Origin: Oceanobacillus piezotolerans
Lineage (GTDB): Bacteria > Bacillota > Bacilli > Bacillales > Amphibacillaceae
Direction: 5' to 3'
Assembly (NCBI RefSeq): GCF_003665065.1
Contig: NZ_RCHR01000007.1
Coordinates: forward strand, 62,001-126,000
Length of the DNA: 64,000 nucleotides
Shown: piece by piece, positions 22,202-31,070 of the stretch
Position numbering within the stretch: position 1 is the stretch's first letter
Layout of the letters: every line of letters starts with the position of its first letter
Program-made: the position numbers and the translations under genes
Notes under the pieces: model-generated
What the model saw: the letters and a program-made list of their open reading frames with translations, nothing else
Told to the model about the DNA's origin: nothing
Databases searched by the model: none

Positions 22202-22538
22202 TGTGGATGTATATTAGATGATAACTTTTGCTTATACCATACTTATTACCGCTATCCACAAGCTTGTTGAAAAAGTTATAAAAAGGATGTGAACAACTAT
22301 CCACAGGTTATCCACATTCTGTGTATAAGTTTATATTCAATTTTGTTTTCCACAAGTGAAACATAAATATAATACCAAAAAAAAACCAATAAAGCAATGG
22401 AATTTCGACACTTATCCACAAAATCAACCTATTGTAGATAAAAAGCATCCACACTACTATATTTTGTGATTTACTTGTCAATAAGTGATGTGGATAGAAA
22501 AAAATGTCGAAAAAGGGCTGTGAAGACTTTGTGGATAA
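22202..22538. other. oriC DnaA-box cluster upstream of dnaA
   Basis: Perfect boxes are at 22308-22316 and 22412-22420 (TTATCCACA) and 22530-22538 (TGTGGATAA). One-mismatch boxes are at 22252-22260 and 22297-22305 (CTATCCACA), 22346-22354 (TTTTCCACA) and 22489-22497 (TGTGGATAG). This is the upstream half of a bipartite origin and probably overlaps the dnaA promoter. Confidence 0.9.
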
Positions 22539-22588
22539 ATAAGTAGTTTAATCACATTTTTTTAGGATCCGATGAAGGTAATTCTGCA

Positions 22589-23057
22589 GTTGATAGAAAA
22601 TGTAGATTAACTGAATTTAAATTAATAATGTTTTACACACCGAAAACAAAATATGCGCTCGTGATTTTCGCTGCGGGCAGTTGCTTTCCGCGGGCAACGT
22701 CTCAGCCTCCTCGGAAGAAGGACACTTCCTGCGGGGTCTTCGCTTGTTGCTTTTCCCGCAGGACAAGGAAGGTTTCGACAGCGAAACATCGCACGAGGAA
22801 AAAGTGCCTTTCTTTTTCGAGGAGTCTACTGCCCTCCGCTACAATCACTTCATTTTTAATAGTTTCTTCTTATATAATGTTTAAAAGCACAAACCAGCGG
22901 AGGAAATACACGAAGACTCCTGCGGGAGGAAAAGCCTAGTTGAGACCCCGCAGTGCGTTAGCACGAGGAGGCTCAACAGCGCCCGCGGAAAGCGTAGTGT
23001 ATTTCCGGAGCGGTTTTTATGCACTATATTGAATTAAACTAATCAGAAGTCTATCTA
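22589..23057. repeat. Composite palindromic repeat, locus 2 (B plus, A inverted)
   Basis: A B-type module on the plus strand (22640-22852) faces an inverted A-type module (22888-23022). Left lead-in TGATAGAAAATGTAGATTAA (22591-22610) and the right end, read inward as AGATAGACTTCTGATTAG, form an imperfect terminal inverted repeat. The B module here carries one optional stem-loop insert (about 22762-22822) and lacks the other. It fills most of the dnaA-rpmH intergenic region outside the DnaA boxes and holds no credible gene. Confidence 0.88.
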
Positions 23058-23290
23058 TTTCGTTAAAAAATACATAAAGATGAAAGAACAAATAAAAAAA
23101 AAGATCAAATTTCAAAATTTACTATTGATTTTTGGTCATTTTTTCTGTTTAATTAATGAGGTAATCTCTTAAGAATGATGCTGTTGACAAATACAGTATA
23201 AATTCCGTATAATTACAAAGACTGTCTAATCGATAAGTTTAAGATATTATTTTAGATATTGAAGATTCCCTTAGGGAGGTGCAAGATACT

Positions 23291-23425
23291 ATGAAAAGAA
23301 CATTTCAACCAAATAATCGTAAACGTAAAAAAGTACACGGTTTCCGCGCACGTATGAGTACAGCTAACGGACGTAAAGTTTTAGCTCGTCGTCGTCGTAA
23401 AGGAAGAAAAGTATTATCTGCTTAG
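23291..23425 (+). CDS. rpmH: 50S ribosomal protein L34
   Basis: A 44-residue, very basic ribosomal protein beginning [19 protein letters not shown] and ending GRKVLSA, the universal L34 pattern. A GGGAGGTG ribosome-binding site lies upstream. It is the first gene of the rightward rpmH-rnpA-yidC-jag group and faces away from dnaA. Confidence 0.98.
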   Translation: MKRTFQPNNRKRKKVHGFRARMSTANGRKVLARRRRKGRKVLSA

Positions 23426-23456
23426 ACCACTGAAAAAGTCAGTGGTCTTTTTCTCA
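23426..23456 (+). terminator. Hairpin after rpmH
   Basis: GACCACTGA pairs with TCAGTGGTC, followed by TTTTTCTC. It may attenuate rather than fully stop transcription into rnpA. Confidence 0.85.
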
Positions 23457-23531
23457 TTAAAAAAGACAATAATATGAATGATTTTATATACATAATGAAA
23501 AAAACAGGCCTGTAAGTGTTAGGTGGTAAAA

Positions 23532-23882
23532 ATGAAGAAACAATATCGAATTAAAAAAAATAGCGAATTTCAACAAGTGTTTAATAAAGGAAAGTCTTTT
23601 GCTAACCGACAGCTTGTTATATACTATTTAGAGAGAACGGATCAAGTGCATTTTCGTATTGGATTATCAGTAGGAAAGAAAATAGGAAATGCAGTGACTA
23701 GAAATAGAATAAAGCGGTATCTTCGTCAAGCTTTTCAGGAGCTGGAGGAAAATATTAAATTTCCTTACGACATTGTTATTATTGCTAGAAATCAAACGAA
23801 AAATATGGAGTACGAAGAGATAAAGAAGAGTTTAATACATCTACTATATAAAGAAAAACTGTTAAAAAAGACGAACGACTAG
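23532..23882 (+). CDS. rnpA: Ribonuclease P protein component
   Basis: A 116-residue basic protein that partners the RNase P RNA in 5' maturation of tRNAs. The signature [24 protein letters not shown] lies at about residues 41-64 (the RNR motif is RNRIKR). The start is taken at ATG 23532 after AGGTGG; an ORF opening at GTG 23523 would consume the ribosome-binding site. No strong terminator separates it from yidC. Confidence 0.96.
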   Translation: MKKQYRIKKNSEFQQVFNKGKSFANRQLVIYYLERTDQVHFRIGLSVGKKIGNAVTRNRIKRYLRQAFQELEENIKFPYDIVIIARNQTKNMEYEEIKKSLIHLLYKEKLLKKTND

Positions 23883-23961
23883 TTTAGGATAGTATCCATA
23901 GTTGTTTTATTATAGAATAGCAATAGATATTATAGTGTCTCTATTTAAGGAGGAAAAGAAT

Positions 23962-24738
23962 TTGCGTAAGAAGTATATGTTACTTCTGGTTATGATTGGA
24001 CTTGTTGTCTTTCTATCCGGCTGTATGGAAGTTGACCAACCAATTACACCAGAAAGTGAAGGTATTTGGAATGAGATTTTTGTTTATCCGCTTTCATGGG
24101 TAATTATAAAAATCGCTGAGATTTTCAATAATAGCTATGGTTTATCCATTATTATTGTTACAATATTTGTCCGTTTAGTTATTATGCCTTTAAATATTAA
24201 ACAAATTAAGAGTTCTAGGGCTATGCAAGAGGTTCAACCGAAGCTTCAAGAACTGCAAAAGAAATACAGTTCCAAGGATGCTAACACCCAGCAGAAATTA
24301 CAACAGGAAACAATGAAAGTAATGCAAGAAAACAATGTTAATCCGCTTGCAGGATGTTTGCCGATTTTTGTACAAATGCCGATCTTTATTGCAATGTACC
24401 ATGCCATTGTTCGTACAGAAGAAATCAGTAATTATAGTTTCCTTTGGTTCCAATTAGGTGAGCCGGATTATATTTTGCCAATATTAACTGCTGGATTTAC
24501 ATTTTTGCAACAAAAGTTGATGATGTCAACGAGTTCATCAGCTAATGCGAATCCGCAAATAGCAATGCAAATGAAGATGATGTTATATATCATGCCTATT
24601 ATGATTGGGGTTATGGCCTTCTTCTTCCCGGCAGCGCTAGCATTGTATTGGGTAACTGGTAATATCTTTATGGTTGTTCAAACACTTTTAATCAACAAAC
24701 CAATGATGGCTAAGGATAATGGGGGAGCTAAAAAGTGA
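23962..24738 (+). CDS. yidC: Membrane protein insertase YidC/OxaA (SpoIIIJ-like)
   Basis: A 258-residue lipoprotein insertase of the YidC/Oxa1 family, which inserts membrane proteins and in the SpoIIIJ form is needed for forespore development. The lipobox LSGC places the lipid-modified cysteine at residue 21. Five hydrophobic segments follow, with a cytoplasmic helical hairpin (EVQPKLQELQKKYSSKD) and the conserved CLPIFVQMPIFIAMYHAI near 136-153. The start is TTG 23962 behind AAGGAGGAAAAG; an upstream reading to 23902 would bury the signal peptide. Its last bases overlap the jag start codon. Confidence 0.95.
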   Translation: MRKKYMLLLVMIGLVVFLSGCMEVDQPITPESEGIWNEIFVYPLSWVIIKIAEIFNNSYGLSIIIVTIFVRLVIMPLNIKQIKSSRAMQEVQPKLQELQKKYSSKDANTQQKLQQETMKVMQENNVNPLAGCLPIFVQMPIFIAMYHAIVRTEEISNYSFLWFQLGEPDYILPILTAGFTFLQQKLMMSTSSSANANPQIAMQMKMMLYIMPIMIGVMAFFFPAALALYWVTGNIFMVVQTLLINKPMMAKDNGGAKK

Positions 24739-25349
24739 AAGAACTAACTGCGCGTGGACAAACGGTGGAAGAGGCGGTCCAGTCAGCATTGAAGCAGTTA
24801 AACACCACGAGGGACCAGGTAGAAATTCAAATTATTGATGAAGGAAAAAAGGGATTATTAGGAGTTTTTGGTTCGAAGCCTGCGATTGTTAAGGTTTCGA
24901 TTATAAAAAATCCAATAATTGAGGCAGAAAACTATATTAGAGAAGTAACAAGCAATATGAATGTAACAGTTAATATGCAGACATTGGTTGAAGCTAATCA
25001 TGTTACTTTCAATCTTAGTGGAGAGAATATTGCACTGTTAATAGGGAAGCGCGGTCAAACTCTAAATGCACTGCAAAATTTACTGCAGCTTGTCATAAAT
25101 AAAGAAAGTAAAGTATATTATACAGTAACGCTTGACGCTGAAGGATATCGTAGTCGAAGAAAAGAAACATTAGAAGCATTGGCATTACGAATGGCTGATA
25201 AAGCGATTCGTACGAAAAGAAAGGTTGCTTTAGAACCTATGCCTGCTTTTGAACGTAAGATTATTCATAACGCTTTGCAAAATAATCGTGAAGTCTCTAC
25301 CTATTCAGATGGAGATGATCCGCATCGACATATTGTGATAAAACCATAG
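24735..25349 (+). CDS. jag: RNA-binding protein Jag (KhpB)
   Basis: A 204-residue protein with a Jag-N domain (residues of about 1-50, TARGQTVEEAVQSALKQL and the GxxG-like GLLGVFGSK), a KH domain with NIALLIGKRGQTLNALQNLL at about 95-114, and a C-terminal R3H domain (ALEPMPAFERKIIHNAL). It is the SpoIIIJ-associated protein, which in other Firmicutes partners KhpA and influences cell wall and division. The GTG start overlaps the yidC stop (GTGA), so they are translationally coupled. Confidence 0.95.
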   Translation: MKELTARGQTVEEAVQSALKQLNTTRDQVEIQIIDEGKKGLLGVFGSKPAIVKVSIIKNPIIEAENYIREVTSNMNVTVNMQTLVEANHVTFNLSGENIALLIGKRGQTLNALQNLLQLVINKESKVYYTVTLDAEGYRSRRKETLEALALRMADKAIRTKRKVALEPMPAFERKIIHNALQNNREVSTYSDGDDPHRHIVIKP

Positions 25350-25352
25350 AAG

Positions 25353-25397
25353 TGAAAGGGTCTTGGAGGGTATTCCAAGATCCTTTCCTTTTTTTTA
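25353..25397 (+). terminator. Terminator after jag
   Basis: AAAGGGTCTTGGA and TCCAAGATCCTTT form the stem, followed by CCTTTTTTTT. Confidence 0.9.
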
Positions 25398-25520
25398 TTG
25401 TCTGCGTGTTTTAAATCTATCGTGTCGGGTATCATTTTTATAAGAATTTCCTTTAAACACGTGCATGTTTTTAGAACTATAAATGAATACTAACGTTAAT
25501 GTGCTGGAAAGGAGATTGTG

Positions 25521-25793
25521 ATGTCGCATTTTACTGGAGAAATTGTTAGCGGAGAATTTGATCATACTAATGAATGTTTTTATTTAACGCAAGTCAAAAA
25601 TTTGTATACACAGTCTAATATTTCAGAAAAGCAGCTAACAAATCTCTATCAATATTTAATGAAACAGGATGATAATTGTACTTTAACCATTAACGATCAG
25701 TTGCCAATCTTGCTGCAGGTGGAAGAAATAAACGATTTACTAAAGGATTTAAAAGCAATTATGAATGCAAAAGAATGGAAGGGAGTAAATTAA
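25521..25793 (+). CDS. Small protein of unknown function
   Basis: A 90-residue soluble protein, start ATG 25521 with AAAGGAG six bases upstream. The N-terminal part (MSHFTGEIVSGEFDHTNECF) may be beta-rich, and the rest is helical and acidic. No family recognised. It is the first of three closely packed short genes between jag and mnmE, followed directly by a YozQ-like gene and a SASP gene, which suggests sporulation-time expression. Confidence 0.6.
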   Translation: MSHFTGEIVSGEFDHTNECFYLTQVKNLYTQSNISEKQLTNLYQYLMKQDDNCTLTINDQLPILLQVEEINDLLKDLKAIMNAKEWKGVN

Positions 25794-25795
25794 AA

Positions 25796-26008
25796 ATGGC
25801 AAATAAAAGTCATAAAGATAAATCTATAGCAAATAGAACCTACCAGTACTCTGATTATTACAGTGATGATGATCTATCAAAAGGAATGGCAAAAACACAT
25901 GAACAAGTGTCGGATGCTTATATGGAGGGAACTCTTGATCAAGATGTAACGGAAAATCGTACAGAGGAGTCCTTCCCGAGAAAAGGAAATCCAAATGGCA
26001 AGAAATAA
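25796..26008 (+). CDS. Small YozQ-like (DUF4025) protein
   Basis: A 70-residue hydrophilic protein starting MANKSHKDKS at ATG 25796, with AGGGAG upstream. The core SKGMAKTHEQVSDAYMEGT at about 32-50 resembles the THEQVSDxxxEGT stretch of YozQ/DUF4025 proteins as I remember them. Function unknown. Its end overlaps the start of the SASP gene by 14 bases, so the two are co-translated. Confidence 0.6.
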   Translation: MANKSHKDKSIANRTYQYSDYYSDDDLSKGMAKTHEQVSDAYMEGTLDQDVTENRTEESFPRKGNPNGKK

Positions 26009-26246
26009 AATACTAGTACCAGAAGCTAGGGAAGGGTTAAACCAGCTTAAAGCCAAAGTGAGTAACGCTGCAAGTCCGGAACAAGCTAAATATGAAGTAG
26101 CAAAAGAACAAGGTATCTCTTTAGAGAAGGGATACAATGGAAATATAAGAGCGAAAGATGCTGGGAAAGTTGGCGGTACGATCGGTGGGAGAATGGTAAA
26201 ATCTTTAATTGAACAAGCAAAAACAGAATTAAATAAGAAGCACTGA
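25995..26246 (+). CDS. Alpha/beta-type small acid-soluble spore protein
   Basis: An 83-residue SASP that coats DNA in dormant spores and protects it from UV and heat. The family signatures are YEVAKEQGISLEKGYNG (containing the GPR-protease-type site after Glu) and the C-terminal DAGKVGGTIGGRMVKSLIEQ. Start ATG 25995 follows AAAGGAAAT. A forespore (SigG) promoter is expected for the family, but I could not identify one upstream with confidence. It is followed by its own terminator. Confidence 0.9.
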   Translation: MARNKILVPEAREGLNQLKAKVSNAASPEQAKYEVAKEQGISLEKGYNGNIRAKDAGKVGGTIGGRMVKSLIEQAKTELNKKH

Positions 26247-26278
26247 GGACTTACAAATTAGTAAGTTCTCTTTTTATA
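26246..26278 (+). terminator. Terminator after the SASP gene
   Basis: GAGGACTTAC and GTAAGTTCTC flank AAATTA and are followed by TTTTTA. Confidence 0.88.
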
Positions 26279-26323
26279 TTGTCTGTATTTCATGTTTTGT
26301 ACCGGCATTTTCTTATCAAAAGC

Positions 26324-26414
26324 TGTTGATAATTTTTATATTGGCGTTATAATTAATTGTCCACATGTTGATAACTAATATTAAATAGAGTTAGAAATTG
26401 GTGTGTGTGGATAA
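26324..26414. promoter_or_regulatory. DnaA-box cluster upstream of mnmE
   Basis: A perfect TGTGGATAA lies at 26406-26414. TTGTCCACA (one mismatch) is at 26357-26365, and TGTTGATAA is at 26324-26332 and 26366-26374. B. subtilis has a chromosomal DnaA-binding cluster at the equivalent jag-thdF(mnmE) interval, so a replication-control role is plausible. Confidence 0.65.
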
Positions 26415-26511
26415 GTTTATTTTTATCTAATTTTATGTTATCCTGTTTAGTTAGTGATGTTATTAAAAAATATGTTGATATAGATGAAAAATATTGTTGG
26501 AGGTGAACGGT

Positions 26512-27891
26512 ATGATGGAAACAGATACAATTGCAGCAATTTCCACGCCGATTGGAGAAGGTGCAATAGCGATTGTTAGATTAACAGGGGAAGATGCTAT
26601 ACAGATTACATCAAAGGTGTTTAAAGGGAAAAATCTGCTTGAAGTGGATTCGCATACGATGAATTACGGAAAGATTATGGAACCAGAGACGCAGGAAATT
26701 GCTGATGAGGTCATGGTTTCTGTTATGCGTGCGCCGAAGACATTTACACGTGAAGATGTAGTGGAAATAAATTGTCATGGCGGAATGGTTGCTGTCAATC
26801 GTGTTTTGGAAATTGTGTTAAGTGAAGGAGCACGACTAGCAGAACCTGGTGAATTTACAAAACGTGCCTTTTTAAATGGGCGTATCGATCTGTCACAGGC
26901 AGAAGCTGTGATGGACTTAATACGTGCAAAAACAGATAAAGCCATGAATGTCGCCTTAAAGCAAATGGATGGGCGTTTGTCTGGATTGATTCAGCGCCTC
27001 AGACAAGATTTATTAGAAACGGTTGCCCATGTTGAGGTGAATATCGACTACCCAGAATATGATGATGTAGAAGAAATGTCACACGATATGATGCGCACGA
27101 AGACAAAAGAAGTACATGGAGAAATTGAAGAACTTCTTTCTGTAGCAAAACAAGGGAAAATTCTGCGTGAGGGTCTTGCTACCGCTATTATTGGAAGACC
27201 AAATGTAGGGAAATCTTCCTTAATGAATACATTAGTACAAGAAAACAAAGCGATTGTAACCGAAATCCCTGGAACGACACGCGATATAATTGAAGAATAT
27301 GTCAATGTTAGGGGAGTGCCGTTACGCTTAGTAGATACAGCGGGGATTCGCGAAACAGAGGATATCGTGGAGCGTATCGGGGTAGAGCGATCCAGACAGG
27401 TGTTAAAAGAATCTGATCTTATACTATTTGTCCTAAACAATAATGAACCTTTAATAGACGAAGATTTAAAGCTATTTGAAGCAATTCAAGGGCTTGAATA
27501 TATTGTCATTATTAATAAAACCGATCTAGAGCAAAAGCTGGATTTAGATAAAGTGAAGGAATTAGCAGGAGAACGATCCATAGTAGCTACTTCTCTTTTA
27601 AAAGAAGAGGGTGTAGACGAGTTGGAAAAGGCAATTGCGGATACTTTCTTTGCTGGTGAAATTGATACGGGTGATTTAACGTATGTTTCAAATGTAAGGC
27701 ATATTCAACTCCTTAAGAAAGCCAAAAAGGCATTAGAAGATGCGATGGAAGGTTTAGAGCTTGGAATGCCATTAGATATTGTACAAATTGACGTAACAAG
27801 AACATGGGAATTTTTAGGAGAGATTATTGGAGATACGGCAAGTGATAGTCTTATCGATCAGTTATTCTCGCAATTCTGTTTAGGAAAATAA
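26512..27891 (+). CDS. mnmE: tRNA modification GTPase MnmE
   Basis: A 459-residue GTPase that, with MnmG, installs the cmnm5 group on the wobble uridine of several tRNAs. The N-terminal formyl-THF-binding domain is followed by a helical domain interrupted by the G domain: GRPNVGKSS (G1) near 228, DTAG (G3) near 276 and NKTD (G4) near 338. The C-terminal catalytic Cys motif is CLGK at the very end (C[IL]GK type). Start ATG 26512 follows GGAGGTGA; the ORF opening at 26494 would include it. Confidence 0.97.
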   Translation: MMETDTIAAISTPIGEGAIAIVRLTGEDAIQITSKVFKGKNLLEVDSHTMNYGKIMEPETQEIADEVMVSVMRAPKTFTREDVVEINCHGGMVAVNRVLEIVLSEGARLAEPGEFTKRAFLNGRIDLSQAEAVMDLIRAKTDKAMNVALKQMDGRLSGLIQRLRQDLLETVAHVEVNIDYPEYDDVEEMSHDMMRTKTKEVHGEIEELLSVAKQGKILREGLATAIIGRPNVGKSSLMNTLVQENKAIVTEIPGTTRDIIEEYVNVRGVPLRLVDTAGIRETEDIVERIGVERSRQVLKESDLILFVLNNNEPLIDEDLKLFEAIQGLEYIVIINKTDLEQKLDLDKVKELAGERSIVATSLLKEEGVDELEKAIADTFFAGEIDTGDLTYVSNVRHIQLLKKAKKALEDAMEGLELGMPLDIVQIDVTRTWEFLGEIIGDTASDSLIDQLFSQFCLGK

Positions 27892-27902
27892 AATTAAACT
27901 TC

Positions 27903-27980
27903 GCTCATGGGAAATTCACTGAGTGGTATTATATAAAGAGACCCGCAGGCCCTTAGCAGGTTAACCTGCGATAAAAATAA
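27903..27980. repeat. Second dispersed repeat family, short copy before mnmG
   Basis: Contains TTCACTGAGTGG (27913-27924) and TTAACCTGCGATAAAA (27961-27976). The same two end motifs occur at 33731-33785 and, inverted, around 30808-30985. Internally CGCAGG...CCTGCG can pair. Confidence 0.45.
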
Positions 27981-28003
27981 AATGAAAGAAAGGAAGAATG
28001 TCC

Positions 28004-29890
28004 ATGACTTACAATGCAGGTAATTATGATGTTATAGTCATAGGAGCCGGTCATGCAGGTGTGGAAGCTGGTGTGGCTGCAGCAAGAATGGGAGCTAAAA
28101 CGTTAATGCTCACATTAAATCTAGATATGGTTGCTTTTATGCCATGTAATCCGTCAATCGGTGGACCTGCTAAGGGGATTGTTGTGCGTGAAATCGATGC
28201 CCTTGGTGGTGTAATGGGGAAGGTAATTGATAAGACTTATATCCAAATGCGTATGTTGAATACAGGAAAAGGACCTGCCGTACAAGCATTACGTGCACAA
28301 GCGGATAAGGCGCTTTACAGTATAGAAATGAAAAAATTAATTGAAAACGAAAAAAATCTAACGATTCGCCAAGGAATGGTGGAAAAACTAATAGTTGAAG
28401 ATGGCGTATGTAAAGGTGTTATGACGGAAACGAATGCTGCGTATTATGCAAAAGCGGTTGTCGTAACAACAGGAACTTATATGCGCGGTAAAGTATTGAT
28501 GGGGGATTTGGAATATGAAAGTGGACCAAATAATCAACGTCCTTCTGTTAAATTATCCGAAAATCTTCAAGAACTTGGTTTAGAACTTGTTCGTTTTAAA
28601 ACAGGTACACCACCACGTGTGAATAGCCATACGATTGACTATTCAAAAACAGAAATTCAACCTGGTGATGATAAACCACAAGGATTTTCTTATGAAACAA
28701 CAGAATTTATTACCGATCAAATTCCTTGTTGGCTTACCTATACTAATGAATTTACTCATGAAGTGATCAATAATAATTTAGGGCTTTCAGCGATGTACTC
28801 AGGTGCTAAACGTGGAACAGGCCCGCGTTATTGCCCATCAATCGAGGATAAAATTGTTCGTTTTAATGATAAGCCACGCCACCAAATCTTCCTTGAGCCA
28901 GAAGGAAGAGATACGGAAGAAGTATACGTTCAAGGATTATCTACCTCCTTACCAGAATCTGTACAGCATGAAATGGTCCATTCCATTCCAGGCCTGGAGA
29001 ATGCAGAGATTATGCGTGCTGGCTATGCAATTGAGTATGATTCCATTGTTCCAACACAATTATGGCCAACACTTGAAACGAAGACAATATCAGGTTTGTT
29101 TACAGCTGGCCAAATTAATGGTACATCCGGATATGAAGAAGCGGCAGGCCAAGGAATTATGGCAGGAATTAATGCTGCACAAAAAGTGTTTGGTAAAGAA
29201 CAAGTTATCTTAGATCGTTCTCAAGGTTATATTGGTGTACTAATTGACGATCTTGTGACAAAAGGTACGAACGAGCCATATCGTTTACTAACTTCTCGTG
29301 CGGAATATCGACTTTTATTACGTCATGATAATGCAGATCTGCGTCTAACAGAAATTGGTCGCCAAATTGGTTTAATTACAGATGAGCGCTATGAAAACTT
29401 CCAAGTGAAACAACAGGCAGTAGAAGAAGAGAAGAAACGCTTGAAGAAATTGACAATCAAACCAAGTGAAGCTGTAAATAAAATAATGGAGGAAGCGGGA
29501 GCAACTCCATTAAAAGAAGCAATTAAAGCTTATGATTTATTAAAACGACCTGAACTTGAGTACTATGATATCGAGCGCATGATTGACAAGAATACAGAAA
29601 TCTCAAATGAAGTGAAAGATCAAGTAGGCATTCAAGTGAAATATGAAGGGTATATTAAGAAAGCAAATGAGCAAGTAGAACGCATGTTAAAGATGGAAGA
29701 TAAAAAAGTACCAGACGATATTGATTATGATGCAATTAGTGGTTTAGCAACAGAAGCTCGACAAAAGCTAAAGAAAATTCGTCCATTATCGTTAGGGCAA
29801 GCTTCCAGAATCTCGGGAGTTAACCCAGCAGATATATCTATCCTGCTCGTTTATATTGAACAAGGTCACATTGCAAAAATTGCAAACTAA
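28004..29890 (+). CDS. mnmG: tRNA uridine 5-carboxymethylaminomethyl modification enzyme MnmG
   Basis: A 628-residue FAD protein that works with MnmE on wobble uridine 34. The FAD-binding Rossmann motif [20 protein letters not shown] is at about 12-31. The [13 protein letters not shown] segment at about 47-59 and the [17 protein letters not shown] segment near 370 are family hallmarks. The start ATG 28004 sits 7 bases after AGGAAG and gives the B. subtilis length; an ATG two codons upstream is too close to the ribosome-binding site. It is followed directly by rsmG. Confidence 0.97.
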   Translation: MTYNAGNYDVIVIGAGHAGVEAGVAAARMGAKTLMLTLNLDMVAFMPCNPSIGGPAKGIVVREIDALGGVMGKVIDKTYIQMRMLNTGKGPAVQALRAQADKALYSIEMKKLIENEKNLTIRQGMVEKLIVEDGVCKGVMTETNAAYYAKAVVVTTGTYMRGKVLMGDLEYESGPNNQRPSVKLSENLQELGLELVRFKTGTPPRVNSHTIDYSKTEIQPGDDKPQGFSYETTEFITDQIPCWLTYTNEFTHEVINNNLGLSAMYSGAKRGTGPRYCPSIEDKIVRFNDKPRHQIFLEPEGRDTEEVYVQGLSTSLPESVQHEMVHSIPGLENAEIMRAGYAIEYDSIVPTQLWPTLETKTISGLFTAGQINGTSGYEEAAGQGIMAGINAAQKVFGKEQVILDRSQGYIGVLIDDLVTKGTNEPYRLLTSRAEYRLLLRHDNADLRLTEIGRQIGLITDERYENFQVKQQAVEEEKKRLKKLTIKPSEAVNKIMEEAGATPLKEAIKAYDLLKRPELEYYDIERMIDKNTEISNEVKDQVGIQVKYEGYIKKANEQVERMLKMEDKKVPDDIDYDAISGLATEARQKLKKIRPLSLGQASRISGVNPADISILLVYIEQGHIAKIAN

Positions 29891-29914
29891 GGCCTAAAAT
29901 AAGGGAGAACAAAC

Positions 29915-30631
29915 ATGAATCCAGAACAGTTTAAAGAGGCGTTAAAAGAAAAGGGAATAGAATTAAATGAAAAGCAGCTGAACCAATTTGAAACGTATTA
30001 TAAGTTACTTGTTGAATGGAATGAAAAAATAAATCTAACTGCAATTACAGATAAAGAAGAGGTTTATTTAAAGCATTTCTATGATTCCATTACTGCTGCG
30101 TTTTATTATGATTTTTCTAATGAATGGGAGCTTTGCGATGTGGGTGCTGGAGCTGGATTCCCAAGCATCCCACTCAAAATTTGCTTTCCTCAGTTAAAAG
30201 TAACAATTGTAGATTCTTTGCAAAAGAGAATTGGTTTTTTAAATCATTTAGCTGCGGAATTAGGTCTAGAAAATGTTGCTTTCTATCATGATCGTGCAGA
30301 AAACTTTGGGAAAAATACTGAAACAAGAGAGAAATTTGACATCGTTACCGCTAGAGCAGTGGCACGTATGTCAGTATTAAGTGAACTTTGTCTTCCAATA
30401 ACGAAGAAAAATGGTATGTTTATTGCGATGAAAGGTGCACAAGCATCTGAAGAATTAAACAATGCAAAACAAGCCATTGAATTGTTAGGTGGAGAATTAC
30501 AAGATTCATTTTCATTTACTTTACCTAAAGAAGACAGTGAACGTCATATCATTTTAATTAGCAAGAAAAGAAAAACGCCAAAAAAATATCCTAGAAAAGC
30601 TGGTGTACCAAATAAAACTCCAATAGAGTAA
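29915..30631 (+). CDS. rsmG: 16S rRNA (guanine-527-N7)-methyltransferase
   Basis: A 238-residue SAM-dependent methyltransferase that modifies G527 of 16S rRNA. The SAM motif is [16 protein letters not shown] at about 73-88. [15 protein letters not shown]-like residues ([13 protein letters not shown]) follow near 99, and [11 protein letters not shown] near 146. It follows mnmG by about 24 bp with GGGAGAAC as ribosome-binding site. The basic C-terminal tail is usual. Confidence 0.96.
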   Translation: MNPEQFKEALKEKGIELNEKQLNQFETYYKLLVEWNEKINLTAITDKEEVYLKHFYDSITAAFYYDFSNEWELCDVGAGAGFPSIPLKICFPQLKVTIVDSLQKRIGFLNHLAAELGLENVAFYHDRAENFGKNTETREKFDIVTARAVARMSVLSELCLPITKKNGMFIAMKGAQASEELNNAKQAIELLGGELQDSFSFTLPKEDSERHIILISKKRKTPKKYPRKAGVPNKTPIE

Positions 30632-30650
30632 AGGCGCACCAGCCTTTTTT
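30599..30650 (+). terminator. Terminator overlapping the end of rsmG
   Basis: AAGCTGGTGTACC (within the last codons of rsmG) pairs with GGCGCACCAGCCTT and runs into TTTTTT. The loop is long, about 25 bases. Confidence 0.6.
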
Positions 30651-30804
30651 AATTGGGCAAAATAATTAATAATTCTTTTCTGTGAGTAAATATGGTAAAA
30701 TAAGATTACATATCGAGAATAACGGCATAGTATGATGCATAATATAATAGATTGGGTAGCTATATTTTTAACTGCTACCTTAATAAACGCACTAATAAGA
30801 GATC

Positions 30805-30990
30805 CGTTTTATCGCAAGTTTACTTCTGTAAAACTCTCTATTTCCAGAATTCGAGAGTAACAAGAATAGTAAGTCGGGAGTGATTCTGGTCAAAAGACGG
30901 ATTCGTTCACCATACTCATACCCTTTTGGTGCTAACACTCAGTAGGGGAGAAAGGGATTCTCCACTGAGTGAAGTTTTACTTTAAATATT
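30805..30990. repeat. Second dispersed repeat family, long copy upstream of noc
   Basis: Reads GTTTTATCGCAAGTTTAC (30811-30828) at the left and CACTGAGTGAAGTTTTAC (30963-30980) at the right, the inverted form of the end motifs at 27.9 and 33.7 kb. The stretch CCTTTTGGTGCTAAC with GATTCTCCACTGAG aligns with 57136-57190. CACTCAGT...ACTGAGTG inside can form a hairpin. The rsmG-noc gap otherwise holds only parS and the noc ribosome-binding site; I see no gene. Confidence 0.55.
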
Positions 30991-31001
30991 ATTCTTTCAA
31001 T

Positions 31002-31017
31002 TGTTTCACGTGAAACA
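31002..31017. promoter_or_regulatory. parS site upstream of noc
   Basis: TGTTTCACGTGAAACA is a perfect match to the parS consensus TGTTNCACGTGAAACA. It is the Spo0J/ParB loading site for chromosome segregation. Confidence 0.97.
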
Positions 31018-31070
31018 ATTTCATACATAGATAGGAACTACGTATTTTAAGATCATAAAGGTGGTGTCAA

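Noticed and set aside
22628-22939. ORFs of 103 and 67 residues in the dnaA-rpmH gap
   Set aside because: They lie in composite repeat locus 2; the protein sequence is low-complexity Ser/Arg and not conserved in frame among copies.
30754-30780. GGTAGC...GCTACC hairpin as a terminator
   Set aside because: It is only 6 bp with no T-run and lies 120 bp past rsmG, which has its own hairpin.
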